Shown: positions 35,015 to 43,866 of the stretch, piece after piece
Numbering within the stretch: position 1 is the first letter of the stretch
Layout of the letters: each line of letters opens with the position of its first letter
Origin: Nitratireductor thuwali
Lineage (GTDB): Bacteria; Pseudomonadota; Alphaproteobacteria; Rhizobiales; Rhizobiaceae
Assembly (NCBI RefSeq): GCF_036621415.1
Contig: NZ_CP030941.1
Coordinates: forward strand, 1,858,001-1,922,000
Direction: 5' to 3'
Length of the DNA: 64,000 nucleotides
Notes under the pieces: model-generated
Told to the model about the DNA's origin: nothing
Databases searched by the model: none
The model's input: the letters and a program-made list of their open reading frames with translations, nothing else
Program-made: the position numbers and the translations under genes

Positions 35015-35842
35015 TCAGCCGACGAAGGCGCGCTCGACAACGAAATCGGCGGGCTCGGCGTTGGAGCCTTCCTTCAGGCCCGCCTTTTCCGCCAGTGCCT
35101 TGACGTCCTTGAGCATATCCATCGAGCCGCAGATCATCACGCGGTCGTTCTCCCGGTCGAAAGGCTCGGTGCCCAGCGCCTGGAACAGCCCGCCATTCTC
35201 GATCAGCGTCGTAATGCGGCCCATGACGGGCGAGGTCTGGCGCGTGGTCGAAGTAAAGTGGTGCAGCCGGCCTTCGGTCAACTCGCCGATCAGCGGATCC
35301 TCTCGCGTCGCGGCAATCAGCTCCTCGCCATATTTCAGCTCCGCGAGGTCGCGGCAGGTATGGGTGAGGATGATCTGGTCGAACTTGTCATAGGTGTCGG
35401 GATCGCGGATGAGGCTCGCGAAGGGCGCGATGCCGGTGCCTGTCGAGATCATGTAGAGCCGCTTGGCCGGCGTCAGCGCGTCGTTGACCAGCGTGCCCGT
35501 CGATTTTTGCCGCATCAGCACCGTGTCGCCCGGCTGGATCTTCTGCAGATGCTGCGTCAGTGGGCCGTCGGGCACCTTGATGGAGAAGAATTCCACTTCC
35601 TCGTCCCAATTGGGGCTGGCGATGGAATAGGCGCGAAATACCGGCTTTTGCGCATTGGGAAGACCGATCATCACGAACTCGCCCGAACGGAAGCGGAAGC
35701 TCTGCGGCCGGGTGATGCGGAACGAGAAAAGGCGGTCGGTATAGTGCTTCACCGAAACGACGCTTTCCGCATAGACGCCGGCCGGAATCGGAAATTCCAG
35801 CGTCTGGACGGCCTCGGCGGCATTGGACACGGCTGCGTTCAT
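35015..35842 (-). CDS. fpr: Ferredoxin-NADP(+) reductase
   Basis: A 275-residue flavoprotein starting at 35840-35842 (MNAAVSNAAEAVQTLEFPIP), with GAGGAT upstream. FAD-binding residues lie in FRAYSIASPNWDEEVEFFSI, and the pyridine-nucleotide part has STGTGIAPFASLI and MICGSMDMLKDV. It shuttles electrons between NADPH and ferredoxin or flavodoxin and supports redox-stress responses. The C-terminus VVERAFVG is typical of the bacterial subclass I enzymes. It is divergent from hyuA. Confidence 0.93.
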   Translation of the reverse strand: MNAAVSNAAEAVQTLEFPIPAGVYAESVVSVKHYTDRLFSFRITRPQSFRFRSGEFVMIGLPNAQKPVFRAYSIASPNWDEEVEFFSIKVPDGPLTQHLQKIQPGDTVLMRQKSTGTLVNDALTPAKRLYMISTGTGIAPFASLIRDPDTYDKFDQIILTHTCRDLAELKYGEELIAATREDPLIGELTEGRLHHFTSTTRQTSPVMGRITTLIENGGLFQALGTEPFDRENDRVMICGSMDMLKDVKALAEKAGLKEGSNAEPADFVVERAFVG

Positions 35843-35924
35843 GATGCGATCCTCGTTGCTTTCCGCTCGCCCCATATAAGGCGCATGCACGACATCTGCG
35901 AGGTTGTCTTGTCTCGCGAGATTA

Positions 35925-35936
35925 TTAGTATACAAA
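35925..35936. promoter_or_regulatory. Possible GntR-type half-palindrome in the fpr/hyuA gap
   Basis: TTAGTATACAAA contains a perfect GTATAC core with one broken outer pair, similar in style to FadR-subfamily sites. It lies midway between the divergent fpr and hyuA genes. No GntR gene is adjacent, so this is weak. Confidence 0.25.
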
Positions 35937-36018
35937 TGATTTTCGCGTCAAGGCGACGGTAAAAAGACCTATTTCAATTTGATGCGGGGGAAAAGGTTTT
36001 GCATTCCGGATTTTCGGC

Positions 36019-38097
36019 ATGAGTGAGAAAAGCGGCGCAATATCCGGCCATTGTGTAGCAGGCATCGATGTCGGCGGCACCTTTACCGACCTGCTTCTCA
36101 TCGACGCGCGCAGCTCGCCGCCGCGCGTTCACGTCGCCAAGACGCCAACCACCGTCGAAAACCAGGCGCACGGCGTCGTCAACGCGCTTGCGGCGACCGG
36201 CGTGCCCGCTTCTGAAATCGGCCTCGTCGTGCACGGCACGACCACCACGACTAATGCCGTGCTGGAGCGCCGCCTCGCGGTGACCGGAATGATCACCACC
36301 AGCGGTTTCCGCGACATCATCGAGCTCGGCCGCCGCACCCGCCCCCAGGCCTACGGCATGACGGGCACGTTCACGCCGGTCATCCCGCGAAACCTGCGGC
36401 TCGAAGTGGCGGAGCGCATGGATGCGCGCGGCAACGTGCTGACGCCGCTCGACGAGGAGGGTCTGCGCGATGCGTTGCGCCGGCTTCTGGATGCCGGCTG
36501 CCAGTCCCTCGTCATCCACTTCCTGCACGCCTACGCGAACCCGGCGCATGAACTGCGCGCGGTAGAGATAGCGCGCGAGATCTGGCCCAACGACCATATC
36601 ACCGCAGGTCATGCGCTCCTGTCGGAAGCGCGCGAGTTCGAGCGCGGCGTGACCGCTTCCGTCAACGCCGCCGTCCAGCCCATCCTCGAACGCTATATCG
36701 CCCGGCTCTCGAGCGAATTGAAGAAGCTCGGCTACGCCCGCGACTTCCTGGTGATGAACGGTAATGGCGGCATGATCTCCGCCGCCAATGTAGCCCGCGA
36801 AGCCGCCAAGACTGTTATGTCGGGGCCGGCCTCGGGCGTCATGGCCGCGGCCTTCACCGGAAGGCGGGCGGGCGCCCGCGACCTCATCACCTACGACATG
36901 GGCGGCACGTCGACCGACGTCGCCCTCGTGCGCGGCGCGCGCCCTGCCGTTTCCAACGAGATAGAGATCGAATATGCCATGCCCATCCACGTCCCCATGG
37001 TGGATGTGCATACGGTGGGCGCCGGCGGCGGTTCCATAGCCAAGGTCAACGAGGCGGGGCTGCTGGAAGTGGGGCCCCAAAGCGCCGGCGCGTCGCCCGG
37101 CCCGATCTGCTATGGCCGCGGCGGCGCCGAGCCGACCATTTCCGACGCCAACCTCCTGCTTGGCCGGCTGAACCCGGGCAAGCTGCTGTCGGTCGACAAT
37201 CCGGTCTCCGTCGACCAGGTGGAGGCGATCTTCGCCGAAAGGCTCGGCCGGCCCCTAGGCATGGACGCGCATGAAGCGGCGGGCGCCGTGCTGCATATGG
37301 CAAACATCAAGATGGCCGGCGCCATCCGCATGGTGTCGCTCGCCAAGGGGCACGACCCGCGCGACTTCGCCCTCTTCGCCTTCGGCGGCGCCGGTCCTCT
37401 TCATGCCTCGGCGCTCGCGCGAGAACTCGCCATTCCCCGTGTCCTGGTGCCGGCGCGCCCCGGCATCACCAACGCGCTGGGCTGCGTCGTCGCCGATCTG
37501 CGCCACGACTTCGTGCGCACGGTCAACCGGCCCGTCGCCAGCTTGGACCTCGACCTCGTGCGCGACGTGCTGGAGGCCCAGCGCCGTGAGGGGGCAGCGG
37601 CGATCGCGCGGGAAAGCGTGGCGCCCGAGCGTATCGATTACGTACACACCGCCGATATGCAGTTCGTCGGCCAGACCCACCTCCTCAACGTGCCCCTGCC
37701 CGGACCGGAGATCGACCGCGAAACGCTGCAGCAGCTTTTCGAGGCGGCCTATTTCGCCCGCTTCAAGGTGCGGCTGCCCGAGATCCGCGCCAATCTCGTC
37801 AACCTCAACACATCCGTCATAGGCGTGCGCGCCGGCATCGACCTCGCCAGCCTCATCGACCCCGCCGGCCGCGCCGGCACATTGGAAGAGGCGCTCAACG
37901 AACGCCGCCCGGTCTGGTTCGCCGGTGAATGGCACGATACCCCCGTCTACGCCCGCGAGAAACTGCCCCTCGATGCCGTCATCGAAGGCCCAGCCATTCT
38001 CGAACAGCTCGACACGACGACGGTGATCGAGCCGGGGGATCGAGCAGCGTCCGACAGGGATGGGAACATCATGATCGCAGTCGGAGGCGCCCGATGA
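36019..38097 (+). CDS. Hydantoinase/oxoprolinase family protein, HyuA-type subunit
   Basis: A 692-residue protein with the actin-like ATP-binding core of the HyuA family: VAGIDVGGTFTDLLLIDARS at residues 14-33, VHGTTTTTNAVLERR near 74-88, and DMGGTSTDVALVRG in the second half, then FAFGGAGPLHA. Such subunits use ATP to activate cyclic amides (N-methylhydantoin, 5-oxoproline) or, in related enzymes, carboxylate ketones. The exact substrate cannot be read from sequence. It overlaps hyuB by 4 bp (ATGA). Confidence 0.9.
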   Translation: MSEKSGAISGHCVAGIDVGGTFTDLLLIDARSSPPRVHVAKTPTTVENQAHGVVNALAATGVPASEIGLVVHGTTTTTNAVLERRLAVTGMITTSGFRDIIELGRRTRPQAYGMTGTFTPVIPRNLRLEVAERMDARGNVLTPLDEEGLRDALRRLLDAGCQSLVIHFLHAYANPAHELRAVEIAREIWPNDHITAGHALLSEAREFERGVTASVNAAVQPILERYIARLSSELKKLGYARDFLVMNGNGGMISAANVAREAAKTVMSGPASGVMAAAFTGRRAGARDLITYDMGGTSTDVALVRGARPAVSNEIEIEYAMPIHVPMVDVHTVGAGGGSIAKVNEAGLLEVGPQSAGASPGPICYGRGGAEPTISDANLLLGRLNPGKLLSVDNPVSVDQVEAIFAERLGRPLGMDAHEAAGAVLHMANIKMAGAIRMVSLAKGHDPRDFALFAFGGAGPLHASALARELAIPRVLVPARPGITNALGCVVADLRHDFVRTVNRPVASLDLDLVRDVLEAQRREGAAAIARESVAPERIDYVHTADMQFVGQTHLLNVPLPGPEIDRETLQQLFEAAYFARFKVRLPEIRANLVNLNTSVIGVRAGIDLASLIDPAGRAGTLEEALNERRPVWFAGEWHDTPVYAREKLPLDAVIEGPAILEQLDTTTVIEPGDRAASDRDGNIMIAVGGAR

Positions 38098-39854
38098 CCA
38101 CTCCTCCTCTTGACCCGATTACTCTCTCCGTCATCCAGGCCGCGCTCAGCCAGGTTTGCGACGAGATGGACCTGACCTTCTCGCGCGCCGCCTTCTCCCC
38201 CGTCATCGCCGAGGCAAACGACCGTTCCGATGGCATCTACGCCGCCGAGGATGGCGCGCTGATCGCGCAAGGGTCGGGCGGATTGCCGGTCTTCGTGGGC
38301 GTGATGCAATATTCGACCGGGAACCTGATCGAACGCATCCGCGGCGGCATCACCGCCGCGCCCGAGCCGGGCGACATCTACATCGTCAACGATCCTTATC
38401 TGGGCGGCACGCATCTCATGGATGTGCGCTTCGCGATGCCGCTCTGGCGCGACGGCGAGATCTTCTGCTGGCTGTCCAATACCGGCCACTGGCCGGATAT
38501 CGGCGGCGCCGTGCCTGGCGGCTTCTCGGCCTCGGCCACGGCGGTCGAGCAGGAGGGCCTGCGCCTGCCGCCGGTCAAGCTGTTCAAGAAAGGTCAACTC
38601 GACGCCGAGATCTACGGCATCATCTGCTCCAACATCCGCGTGGCCGACCAGCGCATCGGCGACATCCGCGCCCAGGCGGCAGCCCTCGAAGTCGGCGCGG
38701 ATCGGCTGGCCGCGGTGCTCGACCGCTACGGCGACGAAACCGTGCGCGCCGCGATCGCCGAACTTCGCACGCGCGCCGAAACGCAGATGCGCAGCCTTAT
38801 CGCCACCATCCCCGATGGCGTCTATCACGGGCAGGCCTTCGTCGATTCCGACGGTGTGGTTGACGAGCCGCTCACAATCACGCTCGCCGTCGAAAAGAAG
38901 GGCGACGGCCTCACCTTCGACTTCGAAGGCACCAGCCCGCCCTGCGCCGGCCCCATGAACAGTGTGCTGGCGACGACGCTGTCCTCGGTCTACCTGGCCA
39001 TGCGCCACATCTTTCCCGAAGTGCCGCTGTCGGCCGGCGCCTTCGCCCCGCTCGACGTCAGGCGGCCGGTCGGCACCTTCCTCGATGCGCAGTATCCGCG
39101 CCCCGTCTCCGGCTGCGCGGCAGAAGTCTCCCAGCGTATCGCCGAGGCGGTGTTCTCCGCTATGGTCAAGGCGCTCCCGGAAAAGGTCACTGCCGCGCCC
39201 GCCGGCTCCAGCGGCAATTTCGCCCTGGGCGGCCACGACCCGGCGCGAGGGCGCGACTTCGTGATGTACCAGATCTCCGGCGGCGGCTATGGCGGCAATG
39301 CCGGCCATGACGGCCTCACCAACGGATGCTCGACCATCGGCATTTCCAAGTCGCCGCCCATTGAGGTGATGGAACAGGCATTCCCCATCCTCTACCGGCA
39401 CTACGCGCTGCGCGAAGGTTCCGGCGGCGCCGGGCGGCAACGCGGCGGCTTCGGCCTTTCCTACGAGGTCGAGCTCGTGCGCGGCGAGGCCCGCGCCTCC
39501 TTCGTCATGGATCACGGCCGCACCGGGCCGCAAGGCGTGCTGGGCGGAGCCGACGGCGCGGTCAACACCGTCACTGTTTGGCGCGACGGCGAGCCCCACG
39601 TGCCGCCGCATCTTTCCAAGGAGCAGGATATCGCCATGAAGGCCGGCGACCGGGTTGCCGTCGGCACGCCGGGCGGCGGCGGCTATGGCAACCCGTTTGA
39701 GCGTCCGCCGGAGCGTGTGCTGCACGATGTGGCGATGGGGTATTATACCCGCCGGCAGGCCGAACGACTGTTCGGCGTGGTCATTGCGGGCATGGAGGTG
39801 GACACCGACGCGACGGAGGCCCTGCGCAAGGCTCAGAGCGTCTCCGCCCGATAG
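38094..39854 (+). CDS. Hydantoinase B/oxoprolinase family protein, HyuB-type subunit
   Basis: A 586-residue protein from the ATG at 38094, which overlaps the hyuA stop (MTTPPLDPITLSVIQAALSQ). Characteristic blocks are ENDRS-like ANDRSDGIYAAEDGALIAQG, PGDIYIVNDPYLGGTHLMDV and a glycine-rich C-terminus (GTPGGGGYGNPFERPPERVL). It is the partner of the upstream ATPase-like subunit in ring opening of 5-membered cyclic amides. Its last 22 bp overlap the convergent methyltransferase gene. Confidence 0.9.
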   Translation: MTTPPLDPITLSVIQAALSQVCDEMDLTFSRAAFSPVIAEANDRSDGIYAAEDGALIAQGSGGLPVFVGVMQYSTGNLIERIRGGITAAPEPGDIYIVNDPYLGGTHLMDVRFAMPLWRDGEIFCWLSNTGHWPDIGGAVPGGFSASATAVEQEGLRLPPVKLFKKGQLDAEIYGIICSNIRVADQRIGDIRAQAAALEVGADRLAAVLDRYGDETVRAAIAELRTRAETQMRSLIATIPDGVYHGQAFVDSDGVVDEPLTITLAVEKKGDGLTFDFEGTSPPCAGPMNSVLATTLSSVYLAMRHIFPEVPLSAGAFAPLDVRRPVGTFLDAQYPRPVSGCAAEVSQRIAEAVFSAMVKALPEKVTAAPAGSSGNFALGGHDPARGRDFVMYQISGGGYGGNAGHDGLTNGCSTIGISKSPPIEVMEQAFPILYRHYALREGSGGAGRQRGGFGLSYEVELVRGEARASFVMDHGRTGPQGVLGGADGAVNTVTVWRDGEPHVPPHLSKEQDIAMKAGDRVAVGTPGGGGYGNPFERPPERVLHDVAMGYYTRRQAERLFGVVIAGMEVDTDATEALRKAQSVSAR

Positions 39855-40432
39855 GTCCACACCGTGGCCGGCGGAAGGTTGCGCCAGATGCGGCGCGAGT
39901 TCACCGCCCGGATGCCCGGCGACAGCTTGACCGGCGAGACCGGGCTGTAGGTGAATTGAACCATGCGCCCGTGCGGCCCGACAAGCGCCAGCGCATTGCG
40001 GCAAAGCGCCGTGCGCATGGGGCGGGGATAGACGAACAGGGGAAGGCTCGATATCACAGCGTCGGCCTGCCCACCAGCATCCACAAGGCGTTCGACGATC
40101 GAGAAGGCATCACCGCAGAGGGTCTTGGCCCTCGGGTAACGTTGCGCGAGCAGCCCGGCGAAAGCCTCGTCAGCCTCCACCAGAACGAGATCCTCCTGCC
40201 GCACGCCTGCCGCCAATATGGCCTCGGTGACGACGCCCGTCCCCGGTCCGAGCTCGATGACCCGCATGCCGGGCCTCAGCGCCGCGCAGAACGCCATCCG
40301 CTCGGCCAAGGCGGACGAGCTCGGCGCGATGGCCCCCGTGCGCAAGGGCGCACGGCGCCAGGCGGCGAGAAAGCGGGACCAGTCGTTGCGGCAGCGCCGC
40401 GGGGATGTCTGTTCGATGCTGATCAGGGACAA
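39833..40432 (-). CDS. pmtA: Rhizobial-type phospholipid N-methyltransferase (PmtA-like)
   Basis: A 199-residue class I SAM methyltransferase. Motif I is VIELGPGTGVVTEAIL (about 58-73). The stretch ADAVISSLPLFVYP and the C-terminal GRMVQFTYSPVSPV resemble the SGLPLLNFP and QFTY-G-SPV blocks of rhizobial PmtA, which methylates phosphatidylethanolamine towards phosphatidylcholine. The N-terminal DWSRFLAAWRRAPLRTGAIA also fits. Another phospholipid or rRNA methyltransferase is possible. It follows the SDR gene by 10 bp and overlaps hyuB tail to tail by 22 bp. Confidence 0.75.
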   Translation of the reverse strand: MSLISIEQTSPRRCRNDWSRFLAAWRRAPLRTGAIAPSSSALAERMAFCAALRPGMRVIELGPGTGVVTEAILAAGVRQEDLVLVEADEAFAGLLAQRYPRAKTLCGDAFSIVERLVDAGGQADAVISSLPLFVYPRPMRTALCRNALALVGPHGRMVQFTYSPVSPVKLSPGIRAVNSRRIWRNLPPATVWTYRAETL

Positions 40433-40442
40433 TGGATGGCTC

Positions 40443-41198
40443 CTATCTTAAGATGCGTTCGACGGTCTTCGGCGAAAGCCGGCCGAGAAGGGGAAGCAGG
40501 CGGCTCTTGCCGACCCAATATTCGTCGCGGCCGCTCTCGATGGCCGACAGAATGGCCGCGGCGGCCGTGGCTGCGGATATCTTGCCGCTGCCGCGCCCGC
40601 GCGTCATATCCGTGTCGACCAGGGGCATGATGACCTCGCAGACCCGGACATGCGGCGCCGCGTCCGCGCACTGGTAGCGCAGCGCACGGCCAAAGCTGCG
40701 CAACCCGGCCTTGCCGGCGCAATAGACCGGCGCGGCCTGCTTCGGCGCCAGGGCAAGCGCCGAGCTGACATTGACGATGACGGCTTCGCCCTGCCGTGCA
40801 AGAAGGGGCAGCAGGCCAGCGATGAGCGTGATCGGTGCTGTCAGGTTCAGCGCGATCTCCGCGCGCGAATACGCCGTCAGCTCGCCGCGATCGCCGTCGA
40901 TGAAGTCCATCTGCCTCTGCGCGGCCGCGTTGTTGACGAGAACCGAAAGCCCGCCATGCTCTTCACGCACCCGGCGAACCAGCTTATCGACCTCGTCGGG
41001 CCTGCTCAGATCGCAGACATGCGTCTTCGCCTCGCCGGCCAGCCCGTCGCGCACGACCTCTAGGGCGGCCGCGTCCCGCCCGACAAGCAGCAGTCTTGCG
41101 CCGCGGGCGGCCAGCTTTTCCGCCAGAGCCCGGCCGATGCCGCGCGTGGCGCCGGTTATCAGAACTGCCTGCCCGTCGACCTGCATTCGTGCTTTCAT
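40443..41198 (-). CDS. Short-chain dehydrogenase/reductase (DltE-like)
   Basis: A 251-residue SDR. The Rossmann motif is TGATRGIGRALA (about 16-27), the NNAA motif is present, and the catalytic Ser (NVSSALAL) and YCAGK (Tyr-x3-Lys) are in place. Substrate unknown. It is upstream of the PmtA-like gene and divergent from a TetR gene. An alternative ATG at 41186 is possible. A role in lipid or fatty-acyl modification is only suggested by its neighbour. Confidence 0.85.
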   Translation of the reverse strand: MKARMQVDGQAVLITGATRGIGRALAEKLAARGARLLLVGRDAAALEVVRDGLAGEAKTHVCDLSRPDEVDKLVRRVREEHGGLSVLVNNAAAQRQMDFIDGDRGELTAYSRAEIALNLTAPITLIAGLLPLLARQGEAVIVNVSSALALAPKQAAPVYCAGKAGLRSFGRALRYQCADAAPHVRVCEVIMPLVDTDMTRGRGSGKISAATAAAAILSAIESGRDEYWVGKSRLLPLLGRLSPKTVERILR

Positions 41199-41225
41199 CC
41201 TTGTGCCGCGAAGAAATCCGGCGCA

Positions 41226-41240
41226 TTATTCGAGCAATAA
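41226..41240. promoter_or_regulatory. Possible TetR operator between the SDR and TetR genes
   Basis: TTATT (41226-41230) and AATAA (41236-41240) form a short inverted repeat around CGAGC in the 66-bp divergent gap. It is short and could be chance. Confidence 0.3.
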
Positions 41241-41264
41241 CTCACATTTGAAAACTCGCATTTC

Positions 41265-41897
41265 ATGAACAAGCCCGTCCCGACCATCGAGCCCCGCAAA
41301 CGCCCGCGCCAGGCGCGTTCGACCGTCACCGTCGACGCGATCATGGAAGCCTCGGCTCGCATTTTGAGGACGAATGGTCTGGCCGGCTTCAACACCAATG
41401 CCGTTGCCGACAAGGCGGGCATCAGCGTCGGCTCGCTTTACCAGTACTTTCCGACGAAGGAGGCGATCCTGGCAGAGATGCTCCGCCGCAAGCGCAAGCA
41501 TCTTCTGGCCGACATGGTTGCGGCGCTGGAAGGAATGGAGACCCGCGGAGACGAACAGACGACAAGACGGCTGGTGGTTGCCGCGATGCGAAACCAGGCC
41601 CGCCATCCGAAGCTCGCGCAGGCGCTCGACTACGCCAACGCGGTCCTGCCGCTGCATGAGGAGATCGCGCGCACCAACCGGGCAATCGTGGAAGCCGTGG
41701 AATCCTTCCTCGTGTTCAGGAACACGCCGCGCAGCAGCGAGGCAGCCGCCGATATCGTGGCGTTGGCCCGGGGCATGATGCTGCAGGCTTTCCGCGGCGA
41801 CAAGGTGGACGAGGCCGCCCTGACCGATCGCATATGCTTGGCCATCGCAGGCTACCTCGCCGAACTGCGCCGCGTACACGGGCGCCACGACCGGTAA
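41265..41897 (+). CDS. TetR-family transcriptional regulator
   Basis: A 210-residue protein with a TetR helix-turn-helix at about 20-65 (VDAIMEASARILRTNGLAGF, then NTNAVADKAGISVGSLYQYF) and a helical ligand domain behind it. It is divergent from the SDR/PmtA-like pair with only 66 bp between start codons, which makes it their likely repressor. Confidence 0.9.
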   Translation: MNKPVPTIEPRKRPRQARSTVTVDAIMEASARILRTNGLAGFNTNAVADKAGISVGSLYQYFPTKEAILAEMLRRKRKHLLADMVAALEGMETRGDEQTTRRLVVAAMRNQARHPKLAQALDYANAVLPLHEEIARTNRAIVEAVESFLVFRNTPRSSEAAADIVALARGMMLQAFRGDKVDEAALTDRICLAIAGYLAELRRVHGRHDR

Positions 41898-41930
41898 GAG
41901 CGGCAGAAGCTGCGCGTGGCGACCTTGAGA

Positions 41931-42030
41931 GCAACCCCAGCGAAAGTGGGAGCCGGTTTTCCTGGGGTTGCCCAGCAGCCGACAGTTGGATCAGGTAGGC
42001 GCTTCTGCAAAACGGTGAACTGATCTAGAC
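41931..42030. repeat. Composite rhizobial-type intergenic mosaic repeat, copy 2
   Basis: GCAACCCCAG (41931-41940) and CTGGGGTTGC (41962-41971) form a perfect 10-bp stem around CGAAAGTGGGAGCCGGTTTT. After about 15 bp a second module follows, bounded by GATCAG (41989-41994) and CTGATC and containing AAACGGTGAACTGATCTAGA. Module order and spacing match copy 1 at 4910-5008. It abuts the OsmC stop codon and may terminate both convergent genes. Confidence 0.65.
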
Positions 42031-42459
42031 AGCCGCCGTGACGGACGTGTCGACGACCTCGAAATCATGGGTGATCGTGGCCGTCTTGGCGAGCATTGCC
42101 GACGCCGAGCAGTATTTCTCAACCGACAGCGCGATCGCGCGCTCGACCTTGTTCGTCGCCAGACCGCGCCCTTTCACCACGAAATGCATGTGGATGCGGG
42201 TGAACACTTTCGGGTCCTGTTCCGCGCGCTCGGCATCCATCTCCACGACGCAGTCCTCCACCGCCTCGCGCCCCTTTTCGAGAATGTGAACGACGTCGAA
42301 GGCCGAGCAGCCTCCCGTGCCGATCAGCACCATCTCCATGGGGCTGGGCCCCGGCGTGCGCCCCTCCGGCCCTGAAGCGGTCCCGAGCACGACCTTGTGG
42401 CCGCTCCCGGACTCGCCGATGAACGTACGGTCTTCGACCCACTTGATCCGAGCTTTCAT
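42025..42459 (-). CDS. OsmC/Ohr-family peroxidase-like protein (YhfA type)
   Basis: A 144-residue protein from the ATG at 42457-42459 (MKARIKWVEDRTFIGESGSG), which matches the usual start of this subfamily; an in-frame ATG 9 bp earlier overlaps the AAGGG site. It has the two redox cysteines of OsmC proteins: one in LIGTGGCSAFDVVHIL and one in SVEKYCSASAML. These proteins reduce organic peroxides or related thiol-reactive compounds. It follows rpsP on the same strand but behind a terminator. Confidence 0.88.
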   Translation of the reverse strand: MKARIKWVEDRTFIGESGSGHKVVLGTASGPEGRTPGPSPMEMVLIGTGGCSAFDVVHILEKGREAVEDCVVEMDAERAEQDPKVFTRIHMHFVVKGRGLATNKVERAIALSVEKYCSASAMLAKTATITHDFEVVDTSVTAAV

Positions 42460-42547
42460 CCGATTCATCCCTTGTTGCGCGCTATGCCAGGAAAGTCGAG
42501 CCGCTCCCCATCTGCAATTGCGCAATGTCCAGCCGTTCTGAACGCAA

Positions 42548-42569
42548 ATGGCGGGCCGCAGCCCGCCAT
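42548..42569 (-). terminator. Hairpin terminator after rpsP
   Basis: ATGGCGGGC (42548-42556) and GCCCGCCAT (42561-42569) form a perfect 9-bp stem with a 4-nt loop 25 bp after the rpsP stop. On the minus strand it is followed by TTGCGTT, a weak T-run. Confidence 0.65.
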
Positions 42570-42593
42570 CCGAAACACGCCGCGAAGCTGCGA

Positions 42594-43010
42594 TCAGCTC
42601 GCGGCTTCCTCGCCGGCCGGCTCTTCCGCCGGAGCCTCGGCGGCAGCAGCGGCTTCGGCGGCGGCTGCCTTGGCGTCTTCCTCGGCCTGCTTGGCTTCGG
42701 CGGCGCGCTCCTGGGCCTTCTTGCCCGGCTCGGCCTTCTTGGGGTTGTTGCGGGCCGGGCGCTCGGCAAGGCCTGCATCGGCCATAAAGCGCAGCACGCG
42801 ATCGGTCGGCAGCGCGCCCTGGTCGAGCCAGTACTTGATGCGCTCCTCGTTGAGCTTCACGCGCTCCGCGTCCTTGGGCAGCATTGGGTTCCAGGAGCCG
42901 AGTTGCTCGATGAAGCGGCCGTCGCGCGGGCTGCGCACATCGGCCACCACAACGTGGTAATAGGGACGCTTCTTGGAGCCCGCGCGGGCCAGACGTATTT
43001 TAAGTGCCAT
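42594..43010 (-). CDS. rpsP: 30S ribosomal protein S16
   Basis: A 138-residue protein beginning [20 protein letters not shown], diagnostic for S16. The conserved core ends near residue 82; the rest is an Ala/Glu/Lys-rich tail (about 85-138), common in alphaproteobacterial S16. It is the last gene of the ffh-chorismate mutase-GNAT-rpsP run. The rimM-trmD-rplS genes that normally follow rpsP in this group are absent here; a terminator and an OsmC gene follow instead. Confidence 0.98.
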   Translation of the reverse strand: MALKIRLARAGSKKRPYYHVVVADVRSPRDGRFIEQLGSWNPMLPKDAERVKLNEERIKYWLDQGALPTDRVLRFMADAGLAERPARNNPKKAEPGKKAQERAAEAKQAEEDAKAAAAEAAAAAEAPAEEPAGEEAAS

Positions 43011-43031
43011 GTTTCTTCCTTTCGATGATGG

Positions 43032-43535
43032 CTAGACCGGCAGGATGTGCCGGAAACGCAAGCGCGGCTCGCCGCGCAATTCGGTTGGCGGCAGGGGTGA
43101 GGCCCCGAGCCGCCTGATGACAGCCTGCGAGGGCAGGTTGTCGGGATGGACGAAGCTCATCAGCGGCGGCAGGTTCAGCTCCCGCGCCGCCCACAGCTGA
43201 ACGCGCCGGGCCGCTTCGGTCGCATAGCCCCTGCCCTCGAAGCCTTCGAAAAGGCCCCAGGCCAGTTCCGGTTCGTCGAGCATGGGCGGATGCCAAAGTC
43301 CGGCATAACCCGCCGCCTCGCTCCCATCCTTCGGCTGAACCGCAAACATGCCGTAGCCGTTGAGCGCCCATTCTCCGAGGCCGGCGGCAAAGGAGGTCCA
43401 GGCCTGGAAGTCCGTCTTGACCCCGCCGCTGTAGCGTGTGCGGTTCGGATCGGCGCTAAAGGCCGCATAGGCGGGGAAGTCCTCCCGCCGCCAGGCGCGC
43501 AACATCAGCCGCTCGCTTTCCAGAACCGGAATCAT
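43032..43535 (-). CDS. GNAT-family N-acetyltransferase (RimJ/RimL-like)
   Basis: A 167-residue protein with the opening IPVLESERLMLRAWRREDFP, the acetyl-CoA-binding region LFEGFEGRGYATEAARRVQL (the Q/R-x-x-G-x-G/A loop, here EGRGYA) and VHPDNLPSQAVIRRLGA. This is the pattern of acetyltransferase_3 proteins that modify protein N-termini or small molecules. It overlaps the chorismate mutase stop by 4 bp. Its insertion between chorismate mutase and rpsP is a local feature. Substrate unknown. Confidence 0.88.
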   Translation of the reverse strand: MIPVLESERLMLRAWRREDFPAYAAFSADPNRTRYSGGVKTDFQAWTSFAAGLGEWALNGYGMFAVQPKDGSEAAGYAGLWHPPMLDEPELAWGLFEGFEGRGYATEAARRVQLWAARELNLPPLMSFVHPDNLPSQAVIRRLGASPLPPTELRGEPRLRFRHILPV

Positions 43536-43858
43536 GTCGCCGCCTTCGCCCCATCGCCATTGCCATGCTGTTCGGCGATTGCCTCGTGATGGCGGATCAC
43601 TTCGCGGATGATGAAATTGAGGAACTTTTCCGCGAAATCAGGGTCCAGATTGGCCTCGTCGGCAAGCCGGCGCAGCCGCTCGATCTGCTGCTTCTCGCGC
43701 GCCGGATCCGCCGGCGGCAGATCGTTCCGCGCCTTGAGCACGCCCACCGCTTTCGTGCAGCGAAAACGCTCGGCAAGCATGTGGATCAGCGCCGCGTCGA
43801 TATTGTCGATCGACGCCCGCAGTTCCATAAGCTGTGCCCGTGCCGTATCTGGCTCCAT
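43532..43858 (-). CDS. Chorismate mutase, AroQ class
   Basis: A 108-residue all-helical protein with the AroQ pattern: LRASIDNIDAALIHMLAERF, RCTKAVGVLKARNDLPPADP and REKQQIERLRRLADEANLDP. The Arg, Lys and Glu residues of the active site are placed as in small chorismate mutases. It converts chorismate to prephenate for Phe and Tyr. It sits 8 bp behind ffh, as in many Rhizobiales. Confidence 0.9.
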   Translation of the reverse strand: MEPDTARAQLMELRASIDNIDAALIHMLAERFRCTKAVGVLKARNDLPPADPAREKQQIERLRRLADEANLDPDFAEKFLNFIIREVIRHHEAIAEQHGNGDGAKAAT

Positions 43859-43866
43859 TTCCGCCT

